Notes: generated by a model from the letters alone, not told the origin. 64,000 nucleotides of DNA from Luzula sylvatica (GCA_946800325.1 OX326959.1:45197566-45261565); one strand, 5' to 3'; counted from the first letter of the stretch, positions 23,241 through 37,025 are shown. Translations and numbers: made by a program.

Positions 23241-26008
23241 AAATTGAAATTTGTATGTGTTAGTCTTCAATCCCGGAGTTTTTTGAGAAAAACATGAAAA
23301 ATGAATTATTTTGCTCATTTTAGTGAACTATTTTGGTCTTTTTTAGAAAAAATGATAATTGATATTATTTAAGGTGTTAAACTTCAGTTTTTGTTTTTTT
23401 GAAAAAAATTGGAAAAAGTGAAATTTGTATGTGTTAGTCTTCAATCACGGAATTTTTTGAGAAAAACATGAAAAATGAAGTATTTTTCTCATTTTAGAGA
23501 ACTATTTTGGTATTTTTTAGAAAAAATGATAATTGATATTTTTGAAGGTGTTAGACTTCAGTTTTTGATTTTTTGCAAAAAATTGGAAAAATTGAAATTT
23601 GTATGTGTTAATCTTCAATCACGGAATGTTTTGAGAAAATCATGAAAAATGAAGTAGTTTGCTCATTTTAGAGAACTATTTTGGTCTCTTTTACAAAAAA
23701 TGTTAATTGATATTTTTGAAGGTGTTAAACTTCAGTTTTTTATTTTTTGCAAAAAATTGGAAAAATTGAAATTTGTATGTGTTAGTCTTCAATCACGGAA
23801 TTTTTTGAGGAAAACATGAAAAAATGAAGTATTTTTCTCATTTTAGAGAACTATTTTGGTCTTTTTTAGAAAAAATGATAATTGATATTTTTTAAGGGGT
23901 TAGACTTCAGATTTTGATTTTTTGCAAAAAATTGGAAAAATTGAAATTTGTATGTGTTACTCTTCAATCACGGAATGTTTTGAGAAAATCATGAAAAATG
24001 AAGTAGTTTGCTCATTTTAGAGAACTATTTTGGTGTTTTTTAGAAAAAATGATAATTGATATTTTTGAAGGTGTTAGACTTCAGTTTTTGATTTTATGCA
24101 AAAAATAGGAAAAATAGAAATTTGTATGTGTTAGTCTTCAATCCCGGAGTTTTTCGAGAAAAACATGAAAAATGAAGTATTTTGCTCATTTTAGAGAACT
24201 ATTTTGGTCTCTTTTACAAAAAATGATAATTGATATTTTTGAAGGTGTTAAACTTCAGTTTTTTTTTTTTGCAAAAAATTGGAAAAATTGAAATTTGTAT
24301 GTGTTAGTCTTCAATCACGGAATTTTTTGAGAAAATCTTGAAAAATGAAGTATTTTGCTCATTTTAGAGAACTATTTTGTTCTTTTTTAGAAAAAATGAT
24401 AATTGATATTTTTGAAGGTGTTAGACTTCAGTTTTTGATTTTTTGCAAAAAATTGGATAAATTGAAATTTGTATGTGTTAGTCTTCAATCCCTGAGTTTT
24501 TTGAGAAAAACATGAAAAATGAAGTATTTTGCTCATTTTAGAGAACTATTTTTGTCTTTTTAAGAAAAAATGATAATTGATATTTTTGAAGGTGTTAGAC
24601 TTCATTTTTTGATTTTTTGCAAAAAATTGGAAAAATTGAAATTTGTATGTGTTACTCTTCAATCACGGAATTTTTTTAGAAAATCATGAAAAATGAAGTA
24701 TTTTGCTTATTTTAGAGAACTATTTTGATCTTTTTTAGAAAAAATGATAATTGATATTTTTGAAGGTGTTAGACTTCAGTTTTTTATTTTATGCAAAAAA
24801 TAGGAAAAATAGAAATTTGTATGTGTTAGTCTTCAATCCCGGAGTTTTTTGAGAAAAACATGAAAAATGAAGTATTTTGCTCATTTTAGTGAACTATTTT
24901 GGTCTTTTTTCGAAAAAATGATAATTGATATTTTTGAAGGTGTTAGACTTCAGTTTTTGATTTTTTGCAAAAAATTGGAAAAATTGAAATTTGTTTGTGT
25001 TAGTCTTCAATCACGGAATTTTTTGAGAAAAACATGAAAAGTGAAGTATTTTGCTCATTTTAGAGAACTATTTTGGTCTTTTTTAGAAAAAATTATAATT
25101 GATATTTTTGAAGGTGTGAGACTTCAGTGTTTGATTTTTTGCAAAAAATTGGAAAAATTGAAATTTGTATGTGTTAGTCTTCAATCCCGGAGTTTTTTGA
25201 GAAAAACATGAAAAATGAAGTATTTTTCTCATTTTAGTGAACTATTTTGGTCTTTTTTAGAAAAAATGATAATTGATATTTTTTAAGGTGTTACTCTTCA
25301 GTTCTTGATTTTATGCAAAAAATAGGAAAAATAGAAATTTGTATGTGTTAGTCTACAATCCCGGAGTTTTTCGAGAAAAACATGAAAAATGAAGTAATTT
25401 GCTCATTTTAGAGAACTATTTTGGTCTCTTTTACAAAAAATGATAATTGATATTTTTGAAGGTGTTAAACTTCAGTTTTTTATTTTTTGCAAAAAATTGG
25501 AAAAATTGAAATTTGTCTGTGTTAGTCTTCAATCACGGAATTTTTTGAGAAAATCTTGAAAAATGAAGTATTTTGCTTATTTTAGAGAACTATTTTGATC
25601 TTTTTTAGAAAAAATGATAATTGATATTTTTGAAGGTGTTAGACTTCAATTTTTGATTTTTTGCAAAAAATTGGAAAAATTGAAATTTGTATGTGTTAGT
25701 CTTCAATCCCGGAGTTTTTTGAGAAAAACATGAAAAATGAAGTATTTTGCTTATTTTAGAGAACTATTTTGGTCTTTTTTAGAAAAAATGATAATTGATA
25801 TTTTTGAAGGTGTTAGACTTCATTTTTTGATTTTTTGCAAAAAATTGGAAAAATTGAAATATGTATGTGTTACTCTTCAATCACGGAATTTTTTGAGAAA
25901 ATCATGAAAAATGAAGTATTTTGCTTATTTTAGAGAACTATTTTGATCTTTTTTAGAAAAAATGATAATTGATATTTTTGAAGGTGTTAGACTTCAGTTT
26001 TTTATTTT
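23241..26008. repeat. Tandem block D3, copy 1 (2.78-kb unit)
   Basis: Rare markers recur at offset 2784: GATATTATTTAAGG at 23361 and 26145, AGTTTTTTTTTTTTGC near 24258 and 27041, TTTTTCGAAAA at 24908 and 27692, and CTTCAGTTCTTG near 25297 and 28080. The unit is exactly 16 monomers (16 x 174 = 2784) with no 34-bp-deleted member. The two ends are approximate. Confidence 0.88.
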
Positions 26009-28791
26009 ATGCAAAAAATAGGAAAAATAGAAATTTGTATGTGTTAGTCTTCAATCCCGGAGTTTTTTGAGAAAAACATGAAAAATGAAGTATTTTGCTC
26101 ATTTTAGTGAACTATTTTGGTCTTTTTTAGAAAAAATGATAATTGATATTATTTAAGGTGTTAAACTTCAGTTTTTGTTTTTTTGAAAAAAATTGGAAAA
26201 AGTGAAATTTGTATGTGTTAGTCTTCAATCACGGAATTTTTTGAGAAAAACATGAAAAATGAAGTATTTTTCTCATTTTAGAGAACTATTTTGGTATTTT
26301 TTAGAAAAAATGATAATTGATATTTTTGAAGGTGTTAGACTTCAGTTTTTGATTTTTTGCAAAAAATTGGAAAAATTGAAATTTGTATGTGTTAATCTTC
26401 AATCACGGAATGTTTTGAGAAAATCATGAAAAATGAAGTAGTTTGCTCATTTTAGAGAACTATTTTGGTCTCTTTTACAAAAAATGTTAATTGATATTTT
26501 TGAAGGTGTTAAACTTCAGTTTTTTATTTTTTGCAAAAAATTGGAAAAATTGAAATTTGTATGTGTTAGTCTTCAATCACGGAATTTTTTGAGGAAAACA
26601 TGAAAAAATGAAGTATTTTTCTCATTTTAGAGAACTATTTTGGTCTTTTTTAGAAAAAATGATAATTGATATTTTTTAAGGGGTTAGACTTCAGATTTTG
26701 ATTTTTTGCAAAAAATTGGAAAAATTGAAATTTGTATGTGTTACTCTTCAATCACGGAATGTTTTGAGAAAATCATGAAAAATGAAGTAGTTTGCTCATT
26801 TTAGAGATCTATTTTGGTGTTTTTTAGAAAAAATGATAATTGATATTTTTGAAGGTGTTAGACTTCAGTTTTTGATTTTATGCAAAAAATAGGAAAAATA
26901 GAAATTTGTATGTGTTAGTCTTCAATCCCGGAGTTTTTCGAGAAAAACATGAAAAATGAAGTATTTTGCTCATTTTAGAGAACTATTTTGGTCTCTTTTA
27001 CAAAAAATGATAATTGATATTTTTGAAGGTGTTAAACTTCAGTTTTTTTTTTTTGCAAAAAATTGGAAAAATTGAAATTTGTATGTGTTAGTCTTCAATC
27101 ACGGAATTTTTTGAGAAAATCTTGAAAAATGAAGTATTTTGCTCATTTTAGAGAACTATTTTGTTCTTTTTTAGAAAAAATGATAATTGATATTTTTGAA
27201 GGTGTTAGACTTCAGTTTTTGATTTTTTCAAAAAATTGGATAAATTGAAATTTGTATGTGTTAGTCTTCAATCCCTGAGTTTTTTGAGAAAAACATGAAA
27301 AATGAAGTATTTTGCTCATTTTAGAGAACTATTTTTGTCTTTTTAAGAAAAAATGATAATTGATATTTTTGAAGGTGTTAGACTTCATTTTTTGATTTTT
27401 TGCAAAAAATTGGAAAAATTGAAATTTGTATGTGTTACTCTTCAATCACGGAATTTTTTTAGAAAATCATGAAAAATGAAGTATTTTGCTTATTTTAGAG
27501 AACTATTTTGATCTTTTTTAGAAAAAATGATAATTGATATTTTTGAAGGTGTTAGACTTCAGTTTTTTATTTTATGCAAAAAATAGGAAAAATAGAAATT
27601 TGTATGTGTTAGTCTTCAATCCCGGAGTTTTTTGAGAAAAACATGAAAAATGAAGTATTTTGCTCATTTTAGTGAACTATTTTGGTCTTTTTTCGAAAAA
27701 ATGATAATTGATATTTTTGAAGGTGTTAGACTTCAGTTTTTGATTTTTTGCAAAAAATTGGAAAAATTGAAATTTGTTTGTGTTAGTCTTCAATCACGGA
27801 ATTTTTTGAGAAAAACATGAAAAGTGAAGTATTTTGCTCATTTTAGAGAACTATTTTGGTCTTTTTTAGAAAAAATTATAATTGATATTTTTGAAGGTGT
27901 GAGACTTCAGTGTTTGATTTTTTGCAAAAAATTGGAAAAATTGAAATTTGTATGTGTTAGTCTTCAATCCCGGAGTTTTTTGAGAAAAACATGAAAAATG
28001 AAGTATTTTTCTCATTTTAGTGAACTATTTTGGTCTTTTTTAGAAAAAATGATAATTGATATTTTTTAAGGTGTTACTCTTCAGTTCTTGATTTTATGCA
28101 AAAAATAGGAAAAATAGAAATTTGTATGTGTTAGTCTACAATCCCGGAGTTTTTCGAGAAAAACATGAAAAATGAAGTAATTTGCTCATTTTAGAGAACT
28201 ATTTTGGTCTCTTTTACAAAAAATGATAATTGATATTTTTGAAGGTGTTAAACTTCAGTTTTTTATTTTTTGCAAAAAATTGGAAAAATTGAAATTTGTC
28301 TGTGTTAGTCTTCAATCACGGAATTTTTTGAGAAAATCTTGAAAAATGAAGTATTTTGCTTATTTTAGAGAACTATTTTGATCTTTTTTAGAAAAAATGA
28401 TAATTGATATTTTTGAAGGTGTTAGACTTCAATTTTTGATTTTTTGCAAAAAATTGGAAAAATTGAAATTTGTATGTGTTAGTCTTCAATCCCGGAGTTT
28501 TTTGAGAAAAACATGAAAAATGAAGTATTTTGCTTATTTTAGAGAACTATTTTGGTCTTTTTTAGAAAAAATGATAATTGATATTTTTGAAGGTGTTAGA
28601 CTTCATTTTTTGATTTTTTGCAAAAAATTGGAAAAATTGAAATTTGTATGTGTTACTCTTCAATCACGGAATTTTTTGAGAAAATCATGAAAAATGAAGT
28701 ATTTTGCTTATTTTAGAGAACTATTTTGATCTTTTTTAGAAAAAATGATAATTGATATTTTTGAAGGTGTTAGACTTCAGTTTTTTATTTT
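26009..28791. repeat. Tandem block D3, copy 2
   Basis: Nearly identical to the preceding copy. I noted AGAGATCTATT at 26804 where copy 1 has AGAGAACTATT, and loss of one G near 27229 (TTTTTTCAAAAAATT). The match ends near 28791, where this copy has TTATTTTTTGC and copy 1 has TTATTTTATGC. Confidence 0.88.
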
Positions 28792-29499
28792 TTGCAAAAA
28801 ATTGGAAAAATTGAAATTTGTATGTGTTAGTCTTCAATCCCGGAGTTTTTTTAGAAAAACATGAAAAATGAAGTATTTTTCTCATTTTAGTGAACTATTT
28901 TGGTCTTTTTTAGAAAAAATGATAATTGATATTTTTTAAGGTGTTACTCTTCAGTTCTTGATTTTATGCAAAAAATAGGAAAAATAGAAATTTGTATGTG
29001 TTAGTCTTCAATTCCGGAGTTTTTCGAGAAAAACATGAAAAATGAAGTATTTTGCTCATTTTAGAGAACTATTTTGGTCTCTTTTACAAAAAATGATAAT
29101 TGATATTTTTGAAGGTGTTAAACTTCAGTTTTTTATTTTTTGCAAAAAATTGGAAAAATTGAAATTTGTATGTGTTAGTCTTCAATCACGGAATTTTTTG
29201 AGAAAATCTTGAAAAATGAAGTATTTTGCTCATTTTAGAGAACTATTTTGGTCTTTTTTAGAAAAAATGATAATTGATATTTTTGAAGGTGTTAGACTTC
29301 AGTTTTTGATTTTTTGCAAAAAAATTGGAAAAATTGAAATTTGTATGTGTTAGTCTTCAATCCCGGAGTTTTTGGAGAAAAACATGAAAAATGAAGTATT
29401 TTGCTCATTTTAGTGAACTATTTTGGTCTTTTTTAGAAAAAAATATAATTGATATTTTTTAAGGTGTTAGACTTCAGTTTTTGATTTTATGCAAAAATT
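28792..29499. repeat. Four-monomer linker between D3 copies 2 and 3
   Basis: The opening part, with CTTCAGTTCTTG near 28950, resembles 25.2-25.6 kb rather than what follows in phase. CGGAGTTTTTGGAG near 29366 is rare and otherwise seen near 43790, which suggests a shared ancestral segment with the 43.8-kb region. Confidence 0.65.
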
Positions 29500-31145
29500 A
29501 GGAAAAATAGAAATTTGTATGTGTTAGTCTTCAATCACGGAATGTTTTGAGAAAATCATGAAAAATGAAGTAGTTTGCTCATTTTAGAGAACTATTTTGG
29601 TCTTTTTTAGAAAAAATAATAATTGATATTTTTGAAGGTGTTAGACTTCAGTTTTTGATTTTATGCAAAAATTAGGAAAAATAGAAATTTGTATGTGTTA
29701 GTCTTCAATCCCGGAGTTTTTCGAGAAAAACATGAAAAATGAAGTATTTTGCTCATTTTAGAGAACTATTTTGGTCTCTTTTACAAAAAATGATAATTGA
29801 TATTTTTGAAGGTGTTAAACTTCAGTTTTTTATTTTTTGCAAAAAATTGGAAAAATTGAAATTTGTATGTGTTAGTCTTCAATCACGGAATTTTTTGAGA
29901 AAATCTTGAAAAATGAAGTATTTTGCTCATTTTAGAGAACTATTTTGTTCTTTTTTAGAAAAAATGATAATTGATATTTTTGAAGGTGTTAGACTTCAGT
30001 TTTTGATTTTTTGCAAAAAATTGGAAAAATTGAAATTTGTATGTGTTAGTCCTCAATCCCGGAGTTTTTTGAGAAAAACATGAAAAATGAAGTATTTTGC
30101 TCATTTTAGAGAACTATTTTGGTCTTTTTTAGAAAAAATGATAATTGATATTTTTGAAGGTGTTAGACTTCATTTTTTGATTTTTTGCAAAAAATTGGAA
30201 AAATTGAAATTTGTATGTGTTACTCTTCAATCACGGAATTTTTTGAGAAAATCATGAAAAATGAAGTATTTTGCTTATTTTAGAGAACTATTTTGATCTT
30301 TTTTAGAAAAAATGATAATTGATATTTTTGAAGGTGTTAGACTTCAGTTTTTTATTTTATGCAAAAAATAGGAAAAATAGAAATTTGTATGTGTTAGTCT
30401 TCAATCCCGGAGTTTTTTGAGAAAAACATGAAAAATGAAGTATTTTGCTCATTTTAGTGAACTATTTTGGTCTTTTTTCGAAAAAATGATAATTGATATT
30501 TTTGAAGGTGTTAGACTTCAGTTTTTGATTTTTTGCAAAAAATTGGAAAAATTGAAATTTGTTTGTGTTAGTCTTCAATCACGGAATTTTTTGAGAAAAA
30601 CATGAAAAGTGAAGTATTTTGCTCATTTTAGAGAACTATTTTGGTCTTTTTTAGAAAAAATGATAATTGATATTTTTGAAGGTGTGAGACTTCAGTTTTT
30701 GATTTTTTGCAAAAAATTGGAAAAATTGAAATTTGTATGTGTTAGTCTTCAATCCCGGAGTTTTTTGAGAAAAACAGGAAAAATGAAGTATTTTACTCAT
30801 TTTGGTGAACTATTTTGGTCTTTTTTAGAAAAAATTGTAATTGATATTTTTTAAGGTGTTACTCTTCAGTTCTTGATTTTATGCAAAAAATTGGAAAAAT
30901 AGAAATTTGTATGTGTTAGTCTTCAATCCCGGAGTTTTTCGAGAAAAACATGAAAAATGAAGTATTTTGCTCATTTTAGAGAACTATTTTGGTCTCTTTT
31001 ACAAAAAATGATAATTGATATTTTTGAAGGTGTTAAACTTCAGTTTTTTATTTTTTGCAAAAAATTGGAAAAATTGAAATTTGTATGTGTTAGTCTTCAA
31101 TCACGGAATTTTTTGAGAAAATCTTGAAAAATGAAGTATTTTGCT
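29500..31145. repeat. Tandem block D3, partial and diverged copy 3
   Basis: The GTAGTTTGC monomer (29570), the TTTTGTTCTTTT monomer (about 29945), TTTTTCGAAAA (30478) and CTTCAGTTCTTG (about 30866) lie in the same order as in copy 2, at offsets of 2785-2786. The copy has more substitutions than copies 1 and 2 have between them, so it is older or less homogenised. Near 30773 ATGA has become AGGA, removing the usual stop and giving the longest chance reading frame of this frame nearby. Confidence 0.75.
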
Positions 31146-31471
31146 CATTTTAGAGAACTATTTTGGTCTTTTTTAGAAAAAATGATAATTGATATTTTTG
31201 AAGGTGTTAGACTTCAGTTTTTGATTTTTTGCAAAAAATTGGAAAAATTGAAATTTGTATGTGTTAGTCTTCAATCCCGGAGTTTTTTGAGAAAAACATG
31301 AAAAATGAAGTATTTTGCTCATTTTAGTGAACTATTTTGGTCTTTTTTAGAAAAAATTATAATTGATATTTTTTAAGGTGTTAGACTTCAATTTTTGATT
31401 TTTTGCAAAAAAATGGAAAAATTGAAATTTGTATGTGTTAGTCTTCAATCACGGAATTTTTTGAGAAAAAC

Positions 31472-31611
31472 ATGAAAAATGAAGTATTTTGCTCATTTTG
31501 GAGAACTATTTTGGTCTTTTTTAGACTTCAGTTTTTGATTTTTTGCAAAAAATTGGAAAAATTGAAATTTGTATGTGTTAGTCTTCAATCACGGAATTTT
31601 TTGAGAAAATC
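31472..31611. repeat. 140-bp monomer, GGAGAAC/GGTCTTTTTTAG class
   Basis: Same junction, but with GGTC in place of GGTG. Pairs with the unit at 32308, 836 bp to the right. Confidence 0.92.
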
Positions 31612-32307
31612 ATGAAAAATGAAGTATCTTGCTCATTTTAGAGAACTGTTTTGGTCTTTTTTAGAAAAAATGATAATTGATATTTTTGAAGGTGTTAGAC
31701 TTCAGTTTTTGATTTTATGCAAAAAATAGGAAAAATAGAAATTTGTATGTGTTAGTCTTCAATCCCGGAGTTTTTTGAGAAAAACATGAAAAATGAAGTA
31801 TTTTGCTCATTTTAGAGAACTATTTTGGTCTTTTTTAGAAAAAATGATAATAGATATTTTTGAAGGTGTTAGACATCATTTTTTTATTTTTTGAAAAAAA
31901 TTGGAAAAATTGAAATTTGTATGTGTTACTCTTCAATCACGGAATGTTTTGAGAAAATCATGAAAAATGAAGTATTTTGCATATTTTATAGAACTATTTT
32001 GATCTTTTTTAGAAAAAATGATAATTGATATTTTTGAAGGTGTTAGACTTCAGTTTTTTATTTTATGCAAAAAATAGGAAAAATAGAAATTTGTATGTGT
32101 TAGTCTTCAATCCCGGAGTTTTTTGAGAAAAACATGAAAAATGAAGTATTTTGCTCATTTTAGTGAACTATTTTGGTCTTTTTTAGAAAAAATTATAATT
32201 GATATTTTTTAAGGTGTTAGACTTCAGTTTTTGAATTTTTGCAAAAAAATGGAAAAATAGAAATTTGTATGTGTTAGTTTTCAATCACGGAATTTTTTGA
32301 GAAAAAC

Positions 32308-32447
32308 ATGAAAAATGAAGTATTTTGCTAATTTTGGAGAACTATTTTGGTCTTTTTTAGACTTCAGTTTTTGATTTTTTGCAAAAAATTGCAAAAATTG
32401 AAATTTGTATGTGTTAGTCTTCAATCACGGAATTTTTTGAGAAAATC
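32308..32447. repeat. 140-bp monomer with GCTAATTTTGGAG
   Basis: Carries GCTAATTTT instead of GCTCATTTT, a change shared with units at 49886, 52571 and 60236 and so a lineage marker. TTGCAAAAATTG near 32389 replaces TTGGAAAAATTG. Confidence 0.92.
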
Positions 32448-32800
32448 ATGAAAAATGAAGTATCTTGCTCATTTTAGAGAACTGTTTTGGTCTTTTTTAG
32501 AAAAAATGATAATTGATATTTTTGAAGGTGTTAGACTTCAGTTTTTGATTTTATGCAAAAAATAGCAAAAATATAAATTTGTATGTGTTAGTCTTCAATC
32601 ACGGAATTTTTTGAGAAAATCATGAAAAATGAAGTATCTTGCTCATTTTAGAGAACTGTTTTGGTCTTTTTTAGAAAAAATGATAATTGATATTTTTGAA
32701 GGTGTTAGACTTCAGTTTTTTATTTTATGCAAAAAATAGGAAAAATAGAAATTTGTATGTGTTAGTCTTCAATCCCGGAGTTTTTTGAGAAAAACATGAA

Positions 32801-34420
32801 AAATGAAGTATTTTGCTCATTTTAGAGAACTATTTTGGTCTTTTTAAGAAAAAATGATAATTGATATTTTTGAAGGTGTTAGACTTCATTTTTTGATTTT
32901 TTGCAAAAAATTGGAAAAATTGAAATTTGTATGTGTTACTCCTCAATCACGGAATTTTTTGAGAAAATCATGAAAAATGAAGTATTTTGCTTATTTTAGA
33001 GAACTATTTTGATCTTTTTTAGATAAAATGATAATTGATATTTTTGAAGGTGTTAGACATCAGTTTTTTATTTTATGCAAAAAATAGGAAAAATAGAAAT
33101 GTGTATGTGTTAGTCTTCAATCCCGGAGTTTTTCGAGAAAATCATGAAAAATGAAGTATTTTGCTCATTTTAGAGAACTATTTTGGTCTTTTTTAGAAAA
33201 AATGATAATTGATATTTTTGAAGGTGTTAGACTTCAGTTTTTAATTTTTTGCAAAAAATTGGAAAAAATTGAAATTTGTATGTGTTAGTCTTCAATCACG
33301 GAATTTTTTGAGAAAAACTTGAAAAATGAAGTATTTTGCTCATTTTAGAGAACTATTTTGTTTTTTTTAGAAAAAATGATAATTGATATTTTTGAAGGTG
33401 TTAGACTTCAGTTTTTGATTTTTTGCAAAAAATTGGAAAAATTGAAATTTGTATGTATTAGTCTTTAATCCCGGAGTTTTTTGAGAAAAACATGAAAAAT
33501 GAAGTATTTTGCTCATTTTAGTGAACTATTTTTGACTTTTTTAGAAAAAATGATAATTGATATTTTTTAAGGTGTTAGACTTCAGTTTTTGATTTTTTGC
33601 AAAAAATTGGAAAAATTGAAATTTGTATGTATTAGTCTTTAATCCCGGAGTTTTTTGAGAAAAACATGAAAAATGAAGTATTTTGCTCATTTTAGTGAAC
33701 TATTTTGGACTTTTTTAGAAAAAATGATAATTGATTTTTTTTAAGGTGTTAGACTTCAGTTTTTGATTTTTTGCACAAAATTGGAAAAATTGAAATTTGT
33801 ATGTGTTAGTCTTCAATCAAGGAATTTTTTGAGAAAAACATGAAAAATGAAGTATTTTGCTCATTTTAAAGAACTATTTTGGTCTTTTTTAGAAAAAATG
33901 ATAATTGATATTTTTGAAGGTGTTAGACTTTAGTTTTTGATTTTTTGCAAAAAATTGGAAAAATTGAAATTTGTATGTGTTACTCTTCAATCACGGAATG
34001 TTTTAAGAAAATCATGAAAAATGAAGTAGTTTGCTCATTTTAGAGAACTATTTTGGTCTTTTTTAGAAAAAATGATAATTGATATTTTCGAAGGTGTTAG
34101 ACTTCAGTTTTTGATTTTATGCAAAAAATAGGATAAATATAAATTTGTATGTGTTAGTCTTCAATCCCGGAGTTTTTCGAGAAAAACATGAAAAATGATG
34201 TATTTTGCTCAATTTAGAGAACTATTTTGGTCTCTTTTACAAAAAATGATAATTGATATTTTTGAAGGTGTTAAACTTCAGTTTTTTATTTTTTGCAAAA
34301 AATTGGAAATATTGATATTTGTATGTGTTAGTCTTCAATCACGGAATTTTTTGAGAAAATCTTCAAAAATGAAGTATTTTGCTCATTTTTGAGAACTATT
34401 TTGGTCTTTTTTAGAAAAAA
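32801..34420. repeat. Duplicated block D4, copy 1 (2610-bp spacing)
   Basis: It matches 35411-37025 at offset 2610, exactly 15 monomers. Shared markers are TTACTCCTCAATC near 32937/35547, the long T run near 33361/35971, TAATTGATTTTTTTT near 33729/36339, GATATTTTCGAAGG near 34081/36691, and GGAAATATTGATATT near 34307/36917. Differences include GCACAAAATT near 33773 against GCAAAAAATT in copy 2. Confidence 0.85.
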
Positions 34421-35410
34421 TGATAATTGATATTTTTGAAGGTGTTAGACTTCAGTTTTTGATTTTTTGCAAAAAATTGGAAGATTTGAAATTTTTATGT
34501 GTTAGTCTTCAATCTCGGAGTTTTTTGAGAAAAACATGAAAAATGAAGTATTTTGCTCATTTTAGTGAATTATTTTGGTCTTTTTTAGAAAAAATTATAA
34601 TTGATATTTTTTAAGGTGTTAGACTTCAGTTTTTGATTTTTTGCAAAAAAATGGAAAAATTGAAATTTGTATGTGTTAGACTTCAATCACGGAGTTTTTT
34701 GAGAAAAACATGAAAAATGAAGTATTTTGCTCATTTTAGTGAACTATTTTGGTCTTTTTTAGAAAAAATGATAATTGATATTTTTGAAGGTGTTAGACTT
34801 CAGTTTTTAATTTTTTGCAAAAAATTGGAAAAATTGAAATTTGTATGTGTTAGTCTTCAATCCCGGAGTTTTTTGAGAAAAACATGAAAAATGAAGTATT
34901 TTGCTCATTTCAGTGAACTATTTTGGTCTTTTTTAGAAAAAAATATAATTGGTATTTTTTAAGGTGTTAGACTTCAGTTTTTGATTTTTTGCAAAAAAAT
35001 GGAAAAATTGAAATTTGTATGTGTTAGACTTCAATCACGGAGTTTTTTGAGAAAAACATGAAAAATGAAGTATTTTGCTCATTTTAGTGAACTATTTTGG
35101 TCTTTTTTAGAAAAAATTATAATTGATATTTTTTAAGGTGTTAGAATTCAGTTTTTGATTTTTTGCAAAAAAATGGAAAAATAGAAATTTTTATGTGTTA
35201 GTCTTCAATCACGGAATTTTTTGAGAAAATCTTGAAAAATGAAGTATTTTGCTCATTTTAGAGAACTATTTTGTTCTTTTTTAGAAAAAATGATAATTGA
35301 TATTTTTGAAGGTGTTAAACTTCAGTTTTTGATTTTTTGCAAAAAATTGGAAAAATTGAAATTTGTATGTGTTAGTCTTCAATCCCGGAGTTTTTTGAGA
35401 AAAACATGAA
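34421..35410. repeat. Segment separating the D4 copies
   Basis: Nearly six monomers, mostly of the AGTGAAC and TTTTTAAGG type. The last part (from about 35111) recurs after copy 2 at 37023, at offset 1912 rather than 2610. The difference of 698 bp is four monomers. The simplest reading is that a 2610-bp unit was duplicated and the part equivalent to about 34421-35110 was later deleted from the second copy. Confidence 0.75.
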
Positions 35411-37025
35411 AAATGAAGTATTTTGCTCATTTTAGAGAACTATTTTGGTCTTTTTTATAAAAAATGATAATTGATATTTTTGAAGGTGTTAGACTTCATT
35501 TTTTTATTTTTTGCAAAAAATTGGAAAAATTGAAATTTGTATGTGTTACTCCTCAATCACGGAATTTTTTGAGAAAATCATGAAAAATGAAGTATTTTGC
35601 TTATTTTAGAGAACTATTTTGATCTTTTTTAGAAAAAATGATAATTGATATTTTTGAAGGTGTTAGACATCAGTTTTTTATTTTATGCAAAAAATAGGAA
35701 AAATAGAAATGTGTATGTGTTAGTCTTCAATCCCGGAGTTTTTCGAGAAAAACATGAAAAATGAAGTATTTTGCTCATTTTAGAGAACTATTTTGGTCTT
35801 TTTTAGAAAAAATGATAATTGATATTTTTGAAGGTGTTAGACTTCAGTTTTTAATTTTTTGCAAAAAATTGGAAAAAATTGAAATTTGTATGTGTTAGTC
35901 TTCAATCACGGAATTTTTTGAGAAAAACTTGAAAAATGAAGTATTTTGCTCATTTTAGAGAACTATTTTGTTTTTTTTTAGAAAAAATGATAATTGATAT
36001 TTTTGAAGGTGTTAGACTTCAGTTTTTGATTTTTTGCAAAAAATTGGAAAAATTGAAATTTGTATGTATTAGTCTTTAATCCCGGAGTTTTTTGAGAAAA
36101 ACATGAAAAATGAATATTTTGCTCATTTTAGTGAACTATTTTTGACTTTTTTAGAAAAAATGATAATTGATATTTTTTAAGGTGTTAGACTTCAGTTTTT
36201 GATTTTTTGCAAAAAATTGGAAAAATTGAAATTTGTATGTATTAGTCTTTAATCCCGGAGTTTTTTGAGAAAAACATGAAAAATGAAGTATTTTGCTCAT
36301 TTTAGTGAACTATTTTGGACTTTTTTAGAAAAAATGATAATTGATTTTTTTTAAGGTGTTAGACTTCAGTTTTTGATTTTTTGCAAAAAATTGGAAAAAT
36401 TGAAATTTGTATGTGTTAGTCTTCAATCAAGGAATTTTTTGGGAAAAACATGAAAAATGAAGTATTTTGCTCATTTTAGAGAACTATTTTGGTCTTTTTT
36501 AGAAAAAATGATAATTGATATTTTTGAAGGTGTTAGACTTTAGTTTTTGATTTTTTGCAAAAAATTGGAAAAATTGAAATTTGTATGTGTTACTCTTCAA
36601 TCACGGAATGTTTTAAGAAAATCATGAAAAATGAAGTAGTTTGCTCATTTTAGAGAACTATTTTGGTCTTTTTTAGAAAAAATGATAATTGATATTTTCG
36701 AAGGTGTTAGACTTCAGTTTTTGATTTTATGCAAAAAATAGGATAAATATAAATTTGTATGTGTTAGTCTTCAATCCCGGAGTTTTTCGAGAAAAACATG
36801 AAAAATGATGTATTTTGCTCAATTTAGAGAACTATTTTGGTCTCTTTTACAAAAAATGATAATTGATATTTTTGAAGGTGTTAAACTTCAGTTTTTTATT
36901 TTTTGCAAAAAATTGGAAATATTGATATTTGTATGTGTTAGTCTTCAATCACGGAATTTTTTGAGAAAATCTTCAAAAATGAAGTATTTTGCTCATTTTT
37001 GAGAACTATTTTGGTCTTTTTTAGA
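35411..37025. repeat. Duplicated block D4, copy 2, with four-monomer deletion at its right end
   Basis: Matches copy 1 until near 37025; copy 1 then continues AAATGATAATTG with TTTTTGAAGG, while this copy continues AAATTATAATTG with TTTTTTAAGG, which is the sequence found at 35111. A 2-bp loss (GAATATTTTG near 36112) and TTTTGGGAAAAAC near 36439 are private to this copy. Confidence 0.82.

Larger units (their letters stand above)
31146..32800. repeat. Mosaic stretch with an 836-bp five-monomer duplication
   Basis: The 140-bp monomers at 31472 and 32308 are 836 bp apart, which is four full monomers plus one 140-bp unit. Flanking order is the same: GGAGAAC unit, then TATCTTGCTC/GAACTGTTTT unit. 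A second TATCTTGCTC monomer follows at 32622 only in the right copy. Odd variants include ACATCATTTTTTTATT near 31873 and TTTGCATATTTTATAG near 31977. Confidence 0.75.

Noticed and set aside
24258..24272. T12 run as a possible poly(T) insertion or retroposon trace (also near 27041)
   Set aside because: Explained by one A lost or changed in TTTTTTATTTTTTGC within a normal monomer; the second case is the D3 block copy.
30609..30854. Open reading frame of 81 codons
   Set aside because: Runs past the usual stop only because ATGA became AGGA near 30773; the translated product is a satellite unit repeated, with no domain pattern.
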